This document shows positions 1 through 4,903 of a DNA stretch of 5,137 bases, in pieces. Under the pieces are notes generated by a model. It saw only the letters and a list, made by a program, of their open reading frames with translations, made no database searches and was not told the DNA's origin. Both the position numbers and the translations under genes were made by a program. Source of the DNA: Vulcanimicrobiota bacterium (GTDB lineage: Bacteria; Vulcanimicrobiota; Vulcanimicrobiia; Vulcanimicrobiales; Vulcanimicrobiaceae); NCBI GenBank assembly GCA_003155175.1, contig PMFP01000157.1, forward strand, positions 1,926 through 7,062, in the 5' to 3' direction. Position 1 is the first letter of the stretch. Every line of letters begins with the position of its first letter.

Positions 1-791
1 GTCAGCATGAAATCGACCTCGTTTTTGTTGGCGATCGAGGCAGTCGGGTTGCCCGGCGTATTTTTGCCGGGCGCGATGAACGCGATCTGCAGGTCCGTCG
101 CACCGGACGGCGCCCATCCGGCCAACCCCTCGACGGCGCGGCCGGCATTTCCGGAATAGAAGCCGTCGTTGTACTCGAGGTCACCGGTAAACTTGCCTTG
201 CGCGTACGTCGCTCGAACGCCCCGGCTAAACGTGGGCTCCGCCGCCCATACCGTCCCCCGCTGAATCGTAAAGTTCTGGAACGTAAATCCGTCCTCTTGC
301 CCGAGCAGCGTTGCCAGCTGTCCCGCCGAGACGCTGAGATGGGCGCTCGGAACGTAGGCCAGATATACGCTGGGGAAATATCCGTACAGGCTGGAGTTTG
401 CGCCTTGCTGCGTCGTCGGGTTAATGGCTTGTCCGACGACCGGAAGCGCGTACGCTCCGATCGTAACGCCGCCCTGGAGCTGCGAGGTATTTTTTGTGAC
501 GGTAATGAGTCCGTTGCTCACCTCGGTGCGATCGGCGAGATCCACGCCCGACGGTTCGTCGAGAGCGCCCGCGGCGTTCACGCCGTTCGTGTGCAGCGAG
601 TACAGGGAGAACGTGCCGTGCAGCGAGTACGGCGGAGTCGGCGTGGGCGTAGCCGCGGGCGCCGGACTGGGCGTCGCGGTGGCCGCCGGAAGCGGAGTTG
701 GAGACGGCTGAAGCGTTTGCGCCGAGACCGGCAGCGCCGCACAGGCGCAGAACATTACCAAGGCGGGCAAACGCAGGGCTTTCGGTGACAT
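1..791 (-). CDS. Secreted beta-barrel porin-like outer-membrane protein, C-terminus cut by window edge
   Basis: The minus frame stays open from 791 to the left edge (263 codons seen). Residues 1-24 form a signal peptide: a short basic start (MSPKALR), a hydrophobic core, and an AXA-type site VSA before Gln25. Residues 25-54 are a low-complexity Pro/Thr/Ala linker with repeated TP and AP pairs. From about residue 55 the sequence alternates polar and hydrophobic residues with many Tyr/Phe/Gly, as in beta-barrel strands (YSLHGTFSLYSLH, YFPSVYLAYVP). A stretch near residues 155-180 (SVSAGQLATLLGQEDGFTFQ, then NFTIQRG) resembles the early strands of OmpL-like putative beta-barrel porins (BBP2 type). 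That family match is recalled, not searched. Its probable role is passive solute passage across the outer membrane. Start choice: ATG at 791 has TATGCT 7 nt upstream, suggesting a leaderless message. An in-frame ATG at 803 would add MLAR. It diverges from kdpA. The barrel C-terminus lies outside the window. Confidence 0.75.
   Translation of the reverse strand, partial: MSPKALRLPALVMFCACAALPVSAQTLQPSPTPLPAATATPSPAPAATPTPTPPYSLHGTFSLYSLHTNGVNAAGALDEPSGVDLADRTEVSNGLITVTKNTSQLQGGVTIGAYALPVVGQAINPTTQQGANSSLYGYFPSVYLAYVPSAHLSVSAGQLATLLGQEDGFTFQNFTIQRGTVWAAEPTFSRGVRATYAQGKFTGDLEYNDGFYSGNAGRAVEGLAGWAPSGATDLQIAFIAPGKNTPGNPTASIANKNEVDFML
591..630 (+). repeat. 13-bp direct repeat inside the porin gene
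   Basis: The 13-mer gtgcagcgagtac occurs at 591-603 and again at 618-630, exactly 27 bp (nine codons) apart. In the minus-strand porin frame both copies encode YSLH, giving YSLHGTFSL followed by YSLHTNGVN. This looks like a short in-frame duplication at the first predicted beta strand, just after the Pro/Thr linker. The 14 bases between the copies are not duplicated, so it is either an old duplication or convergence on a strand motif. Confidence 0.6.
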
Positions 792-798
792 CCTCGCC

Positions 799-804
799 AG
801 CATA
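799..804 (-). promoter_or_regulatory. Candidate -10 element (TATGCT) for the porin gene
   Basis: On the minus strand TATGCT (4 of 6 to TATAAT) is followed by GGCGAGG and then the ATG at 791. A -10 hexamer 7 nt before a start codon places the transcript 5' end at or beside the ATG, as in leaderless genes. No -35 match is visible at 16-18 bp (TGGCGC there). The GGCGAGG touching the ATG is too close to work as a normal ribosome-binding site for it. The call is weak on its own and gains support from the matching arrangement at kdpA. Confidence 0.35.
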
Positions 805-832
805 ATCCCAGGCTCGCCCTGGCGCCATCCTC

Positions 833-847
833 CGGATGGATGATCCG
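833..847. promoter_or_regulatory. Small inverted repeat in the porin/kdpA divergent spacer
   Basis: CGGAT and ATCCG arms of 5 bp flank a 5-base centre (GGATG). The element lies between the two candidate -10 boxes of the divergent genes, so it could be an operator or activator site for either. It is short enough to occur by chance, and it does not resemble a known KdpE site that I can recall. Confidence 0.2.
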
Positions 848-899
848 TTCGGATACGCTTTCGTCCACACGGCGGCTGTGGGCGCCCTCGCGCGGGCCA

Positions 900-905
900 T
901 ATAAT
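900..905 (+). promoter_or_regulatory. Consensus -10 element (TATAAT) of kdpA, leaderless arrangement
   Basis: A perfect TATAAT is followed by ACGAAG and then the kdpA ATG at 912. With transcription starting about 7 nt after the hexamer, the message would begin at or next to the start codon. There is no Shine-Dalgarno sequence in the six intervening bases, which fits leaderless translation. The surroundings are very GC-rich, so a perfect -10 exactly here is unlikely to be chance. The -35 position (about 877-882, TGTGGG) is poor, which would fit an activator-dependent promoter; that last point is inference. Confidence 0.65.
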
Positions 906-911
906 ACGAAG

Positions 912-2606
912 ATGGTGTGGCTCAACGCCCTGGTTATTTTCGCGCTAGCCGTCGCATGCGCCGTTCCGCTCGCAGCCTATATGGAAGGGGTGTTTAACGG
1001 TAGCCCTACGCCCTTGACCCCGCTGCTAAGTCCCTGCGAGAATGCAGTCTACCGGCTCTGCGGCGTCGATCCGAACGAGGAGATGCCTTGGAATCGCTAC
1101 GCCTTAGCCGCGCTCGCGACGACGTTCTGCGGAACCGGTCTTCTCTATGCCGTTCTGCGAACGCAGTATTGGCTGCCGCTGAACCCGCAGCATTTCGCAA
1201 ATTTCTCACCGGAACTCGCTTTCAATACGGCGCTCAGCTTCTCGACGACCACGGATTGGCAATTTTACAGCGGCGAAAATGCCGCCAGCTACCTGTCGCA
1301 GATGACGGGCCTAGCGTGGCAGAACTTCGCGGCGGGCGCGATCGGAATCGCGGCGGGCGTCGCCGTCATTCGCGGTTTCGCCCGCGAACGAAGCGGGACG
1401 CTCGGAAATTTCTGGGTGGATTTCGTGCGCGCGCTGTTCTACGTGCTCGTCCCGCTCTCGGTCGCCTCCGGACTCCTGCTCGTCGCAACCGGCGTCCCGC
1501 AGAATTTTGACCCATACCTCACCGTGTCGAACGTGGAGGGCTTCATCCAAGCGATCACGGGCGGCCCGATGGCTTCGCAAGAAGCGATCAGCCTGGTGGG
1601 CGGTAACGGCGGCGGATTCGTCGGCGCGAACACGTCCTCGCCCAACCTCAATCCAAACGGGCTCTCCAATCTCATCGAGATGGTGGCGATTTGGGTCGTG
1701 CCGGCTGCGTTTCCGCTGCTCTTCGGACGAATGGTGCGCAACCGGGCGGCCGGCTATGCGTTGATCGCGGCCATGATCGCCGTCGCCGCGATCGGCGCCG
1801 GCGCCGCGCAGACCGCGGAGCATGCGGGGAACCCGCACGTCCACGCGCTCGGTATCGCCGGGGGCAACATGGAGGGCAAGGAAGTCCGCTTTGGGGTTCC
1901 CGGTTCCGGGCTATCGCTTTCGGTCGCAAGCAATTCCGGCACGGGCGCCTCCAATTTCGCCTACGATTCGCTCACGCCGGTCGGCGGTCTCGTCGCACTC
2001 GTGAACATGCAACTGGGTGAGGTCGTTTTCGGCGGCGACGGCAGCGGCTTGTACGGTATGCTCACGTTTGCGGTTCTCACCGTCTTCATTGCCGGGTTGC
2101 TGGTGGGGAGAACTCCCGAGTATCTGGGCAAAAAGATCGAAGGCCGCGAGGTTCAGTACGCTATGATCGCGGCTCTGGTTTTTCCGTCCATCATCCTCAT
2201 CGCCGTCGCGATCGCAATCGTGCTTCCAGCGGGTCTCGCAACGCTCTCCAACGGCGGACCGCATGGTTTTACCGAGGTCCTGTACGCGTTTACCTCGGTC
2301 GCGGCGAACAACGGCTCGGCCTTTGGCGGCCTAGGCCCGAACACGTTCTATCAGGTCGCCACGGCGCTCGTCATGATGGGTGGGCGTTTTCTCGTCATGA
2401 TTCCGACGCTCGCGCTAGCCGGATCGCTCGGCGAGCGACCCATCAATCGTCTCGGCGCGGGGACGTTTCGCACCGACAACGCGACGTTCGTCGTTCTCTT
2501 GATCGCGGTCGTCGTGTTGTTCGGAGCGCTGACGTTCCTTCCGGCGGATTCGCTCGGACCTATTGCCGAGCACGTGCTGCTTTGGCAACGACCGCCGGCA
2601 CCGTGA
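912..2606 (+). CDS. kdpA: KdpA, K+-translocating subunit of the Kdp potassium ATPase
   Basis: This 564-residue protein is close to the family length (E. coli KdpA is 557) and aligns end to end with KdpA from memory. KdpA is the inner-membrane subunit of KdpFABC that carries the K+ selectivity filter; KdpB supplies the ATPase. Family landmarks: WLPLNPQHF (87-95), YSGENAASYLSQMTGLAWQN (119-138), MASQEAI then GNGGGF (220-236), NMEGKEVRFG (319-328), MQLGEVVFGGDGSGLYGM (366-383), GRTPEYLGKKIEGRE (399-413), AANNGSAFGGL (464-474) and GRF (491-493). Charged residues of the inner tunnel appear kept (E370, R400, R492). The first filter loop reads TTTDWQ instead of the usual TNTNWQ. About ten membrane segments are evident. 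The ATG at 912 is chosen over an in-frame ATG at 840 because homology begins there and TATAAT sits just upstream; the extra 24 residues would be polar. No kdpF, kdpB or kdpC adjoins, and the next gene is convergent. Confidence 0.95.
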   Translation: MVWLNALVIFALAVACAVPLAAYMEGVFNGSPTPLTPLLSPCENAVYRLCGVDPNEEMPWNRYALAALATTFCGTGLLYAVLRTQYWLPLNPQHFANFSPELAFNTALSFSTTTDWQFYSGENAASYLSQMTGLAWQNFAAGAIGIAAGVAVIRGFARERSGTLGNFWVDFVRALFYVLVPLSVASGLLLVATGVPQNFDPYLTVSNVEGFIQAITGGPMASQEAISLVGGNGGGFVGANTSSPNLNPNGLSNLIEMVAIWVVPAAFPLLFGRMVRNRAAGYALIAAMIAVAAIGAGAAQTAEHAGNPHVHALGIAGGNMEGKEVRFGVPGSGLSLSVASNSGTGASNFAYDSLTPVGGLVALVNMQLGEVVFGGDGSGLYGMLTFAVLTVFIAGLLVGRTPEYLGKKIEGREVQYAMIAALVFPSIILIAVAIAIVLPAGLATLSNGGPHGFTEVLYAFTSVAANNGSAFGGLGPNTFYQVATALVMMGGRFLVMIPTLALAGSLGERPINRLGAGTFRTDNATFVVLLIAVVVLFGALTFLPADSLGPIAEHVLLWQRPPAP

Positions 2607-3651
2607 AGGCGCCCGAGACGATGGTGGCGATGGCGACGGCAAACGAGGCGCCGACGATTTCGGAACGGTAGGGCGTACCCTCCGGCAGCGAGATCGCCAG
2701 TGCGATCGATAGGGCGCCGCGCATCGCCGCCACGCGCACGACGTCTAGCCACGCGCGCGGATAGCCGCCCGGCAACAGCAGACCCGCGACCGCGAATCGT
2801 GCGAGCGCGACTCCAGCGAGCGTAGCGATGACGAAAGCAGGGTTCCGCAGCACGTCCGCGACGCGCAGCGCCGCCCCGAGCATGAAGAAGACGAGCACGT
2901 TCGCAACCAGCGCCGCCAGGTCCCAAAAGCGGTTGACGTCCTCCGCGAGGTTGAGCGTGATCCAGCGCCGTTCGAAGTGTCGCAGCGCGATGCCGCACGA
3001 GATCGCCGCGAAGATTCCCGATAGATGCAGCGTTTCGGCCGCGAAGTACGAGCCGTACGCGCAGACGACGGTCGCGGCGATCTGAACTTCCGCGACGCGC
3101 ACGCTGCGAAGCGCACGCGCCGCGACGAACGCAATGAGCGCGCCGAGCGCCACTCCCCCGAGCGAACCGCCGATGGATAGAAGCGTGACGAGGCCGACGG
3201 CCTTGGCGCTCGCTCCGGCGGCGACGGCCAGCAGCACGCCCCGATACAAAACCACGGCAACCGCGTCGTTGAAGAGCGATTCGCACTCGACGATGGTCGA
3301 GAGCGTCCTAGGCACCTTCAGACGCCGAAAGATCGCGACGACCGCGATCGGATCGGTGGCGCTCAGAATCGCACCGGCGAGCAAAGCGGTCGCGAACGGC
3401 ACGCGGACGACGGCCAGGGCCCCCGCTACGACGAGAGCCGTGAGCAGAACGCCCGGACCTGCAAGCGTTGCGATCGCCGGCCACTGCCGGACGGCCGCGC
3501 GAAGATTGAGGTTCCATGCGGCTTCGAAGAGCAGCGGCGGAAGAAACACGTAGAGCGTGGCGTGCCCCAGCGCGTATGCGAATTGACCCGGCGCGATAAA
3601 TCCGTAGGCGATTCCAGCGGCCACGACGGCAACGATCCGCCAGACGCTCAC
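2560..3651 (-). CDS. CPA1 (NhaP-type) Na+(K+)/H+ antiporter
   Basis: This 363-residue inner-membrane protein has about 12 hydrophobic segments and would exchange cytoplasmic Na+ or K+ for external H+. CPA1 hallmarks are visible: FLPPLLFEAAW (36-46), SATDPIAVVAIFRRLKVP (97-114) with T99-D100-P101, ECESLFNDAVAVVLYRG (122-138) with the ion-binding N128-D129 pair typical of electroneutral exchangers, SGIFAAISCGI (211-221), FFMLGAAL (255-262) and MRGALSIALAISLPEG (310-325). There is no cytoplasmic TrkA or CorC-like domain, so it is a minimal transporter. The start is GTG at 3651, with GGGGA seven bases upstream as a weak ribosome-binding site. An in-frame TGA lies 12 codons above it, with only a CTG in between as a near-cognate start. 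Compared with 13-helix NhaP proteins the first helix seems absent. Its 3' end overlaps the kdpA 3' end by 47 bp, and it diverges from nhaA. Substrate preference cannot be read from the sequence. Confidence 0.9.
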   Translation of the reverse strand: MSVWRIVAVVAAGIAYGFIAPGQFAYALGHATLYVFLPPLLFEAAWNLNLRAAVRQWPAIATLAGPGVLLTALVVAGALAVVRVPFATALLAGAILSATDPIAVVAIFRRLKVPRTLSTIVECESLFNDAVAVVLYRGVLLAVAAGASAKAVGLVTLLSIGGSLGGVALGALIAFVAARALRSVRVAEVQIAATVVCAYGSYFAAETLHLSGIFAAISCGIALRHFERRWITLNLAEDVNRFWDLAALVANVLVFFMLGAALRVADVLRNPAFVIATLAGVALARFAVAGLLLPGGYPRAWLDVVRVAAMRGALSIALAISLPEGTPYRSEIVGASFAVAIATIVSGAFTVPAVVAKAARARQ

Positions 3652-3715
3652 AGGGGCGTCCCCGGACGTAACGTAACACAGCGCTCAACCGCAAAATCCG
3701 GAGGCATGACTAGCG
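3652..3715. promoter_or_regulatory. Divergent spacer between the two antiporter genes
   Basis: These 64 bases must hold the promoters or 5' regions of both antiporter genes. It contains a GGGG-CGT-CCCC hairpin (3653-3663) directly before the CPA1 GTG, which would mask that gene's GGGGA ribosome-binding site. It also has a tandem ACGTA repeat (3666-3675), a -10-like CAAAAT (3692-3697) in the nhaA direction, and GGAGG at 3700-3704. No convincing -35/-10 pair is visible for either direction. Shared control of both antiporters from here is plausible but inferred from geometry only. Confidence 0.4.
3700..3704 (+). promoter_or_regulatory. Shine-Dalgarno GGAGG upstream of nhaA
   Basis: GGAGG is the strongest ribosome-binding sequence near nhaA. 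It lies one base before an ATG (3706) that is in the wrong frame for NhaA, and 11 bases before an in-frame ATT (3716). It therefore supports initiation close to here, far upstream of the in-frame GTG at 3827, and is central to the start problem of this gene. Confidence 0.6.
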
Positions 3716-4897
3716 ATTATCGGATTCATCCGCAAGAACTCCTCGCCCGGTCTGGTTCTGATCGTCGCGACGGCAATCGGCTTCGCGCTCGCAAACTCGC
3801 CGGCGGCGCATGCGTACGACGAGGTTGTGCATCTCAAGCTAGGATTTTCGACCAACGCGTTCGACCTGCACTTGACCGTGCACGAATGGGTGAACGACGG
3901 CTTGATGGCCGTCTTCTTTTTGCTCGTCGGTCTCGAGATCAAGCGCGAGATGCTGGTCGGCGAGCTCTCGACGCCGCAGCGGGCCGCGCTCCCGGCCTTC
4001 GCCGCGCTGGGCGGCATGCTCGCGCCGGCGGGGATCTGCGCCGCGTTCGTCTGGAGCAACCCGGACTACCGGCCTGGTTGGGCGATCCCGGCCGCAACCG
4101 ACATCACGTTCGCGCTGGCCGCGCTCGCGTTCGCCGCTCCGGGCGTTCCGCGTCCCGTTCGAATCTTCTTTACCGCGCTGGCGGTCATCGACGACCTGGG
4201 CGCAATCCTGATCATCGCCTTCTTCTATACCTACGCCCTCGTGCTCCCCATGCTGCTCGCAGCCGCCGGGATCTTCACCCTCTTGATGGCCCTCAACCGT
4301 CTGCGCGTGACGAACCTGCTTCCGTACCTCGTCCTCGGCGTCGCGATGTGGTTCTGCGTGCTCGAATCGGGAATCCACGCAACGCTCGCGGGCATCGCGC
4401 TGGCCTTCGCCATTCCCATTCGTGGGAACGCTCTTCCAGGCGGCCACGTCAACTCGCCGCTCAAGCGCCTCGAGCACGCGATCCAGCCGTACGTGGCGTT
4501 CGGCATCGTTCCGCTTTTCGCGCTGCTCAACGCGGGAATCTCGTTTGCCGGCGTGCGGCCCGACGTTCTGGCGAGCCTTCTTCCGCTCGGTATCATCGCG
4601 GGGCTGTTCGTCGGCAAGCAAGCCGGCATCTTCGCCTTTTCGTGGATCGCGATCAGACTTCGCATCGGATCGCTTCCCAAAGGCACCTCGTGGACGACTC
4701 TGTACGGCATTTCGGTCCTGGGCGGCATCGGCTTTACGATGAGCCTGTTCATCGGCGGTCTGGCGTTCGCGTCGCCGGAGCTGCTCACGCAGATGAAGAT
4801 CGGCGTGCTGACCGGCTCGTTGCTCTCCGCCGCGGCCGGAACCGTCGTCCTGCGCATCGCCGCTCGTGCTCGCGGCGAAGCGCGCGCGCCGGCCTAG
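3716..4897 (+). CDS. nhaA: NhaA-type Na+/H+ antiporter, start codon abnormal or frameshifted
   Basis: NhaA exports Na+ (or Li+) in exchange for two H+ across the inner membrane, supporting growth at alkaline pH and high sodium. Numbered from ATT 3716 the protein is 393 residues, against 388 in E. coli. Landmarks: the N-terminal helix with FALANSP (23-29), WVNDGLMAVFFLLVGLEIKR (58-77) containing the pH-sensor residues E74, R77 and E78, AATDITFALA (126-135) with T128-D129, VIDDLGAILIIAFFYT (157-172) with ion-binding D159-D160, SGIHATLAG (218-226), and GIIAGLFVGKQAGI (292-305) with K301, equivalent to E. coli K300. All catalytic positions are intact. The only common start in frame is GTG 3827, which would remove 37 residues including the first helix. 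The frame is open upstream to a TGA at 3707-3709, with only CTA, GCG, ATT and ATC before conserved sequence starts. Either a rare ATT start with GGAGG 11 bases upstream, or a one-base frameshift after ATG 3706, must explain this. It diverges from the CPA1 antiporter and converges with the next gene. Confidence 0.88.
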   Translation: MIGFIRKNSSPGLVLIVATAIGFALANSPAAHAYDEVVHLKLGFSTNAFDLHLTVHEWVNDGLMAVFFLLVGLEIKREMLVGELSTPQRAALPAFAALGGMLAPAGICAAFVWSNPDYRPGWAIPAATDITFALAALAFAAPGVPRPVRIFFTALAVIDDLGAILIIAFFYTYALVLPMLLAAAGIFTLLMALNRLRVTNLLPYLVLGVAMWFCVLESGIHATLAGIALAFAIPIRGNALPGGHVNSPLKRLEHAIQPYVAFGIVPLFALLNAGISFAGVRPDVLASLLPLGIIAGLFVGKQAGIFAFSWIAIRLRIGSLPKGTSWTTLYGISVLGGIGFTMSLFIGGLAFASPELLTQMKIGVLTGSLLSAAAGTVVLRIAARARGEARAPA

Positions 4898-4903
4898 CCG
4901 GCG
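4887..4903. terminator. Perfect 7-bp hairpin over the nhaA stop codon, possible bidirectional terminator
   Basis: CGCCGGC and GCCGGCG form a perfect 7-bp stem around CTA. The nhaA stop TAG (4895-4897) sits in the loop and the start of the right arm. It occupies the whole 6-bp gap between two convergent genes, so it is in the right place to end both transcripts. Neither side has a T-tract, so it is not a classical intrinsic terminator and may only reflect GC richness. Confidence 0.35.

Noticed and set aside
591..720. The short repeats and TP-rich stretch as a possible CRISPR or minisatellite array
   Set aside because: There are only two 13-bp copies and a coding low-complexity linker. The pattern is explained by the protein sequence.
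198..788. A plus-strand open frame of 196 codons opposite the porin
   Set aside because: The Arg-rich, repetitive composition is typical of antisense frames in GC-rich genes, and there is no ribosome-binding site or family resemblance.
421..900. A minus-strand open frame of 159 codons over the porin start
   Set aside because: It is out of frame with the porin and crosses the kdpA promoter. The porin frame has a clear signal peptide and beta-strand pattern, and this one has neither.
840..911. An upstream in-frame ATG (840) as the kdpA start
   Set aside because: It would add 24 polar residues not seen in KdpA and would place the perfect TATAAT inside the coding region. ATG 912 matches the family N-terminus.
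2351..3286. A 311-codon minus-strand open frame overlapping the CPA1 antiporter and the end of kdpA
   Set aside because: It is an Arg-rich alternative frame of the same strand as the antiporter, with no family features. The antiporter frame carries all conserved motifs.
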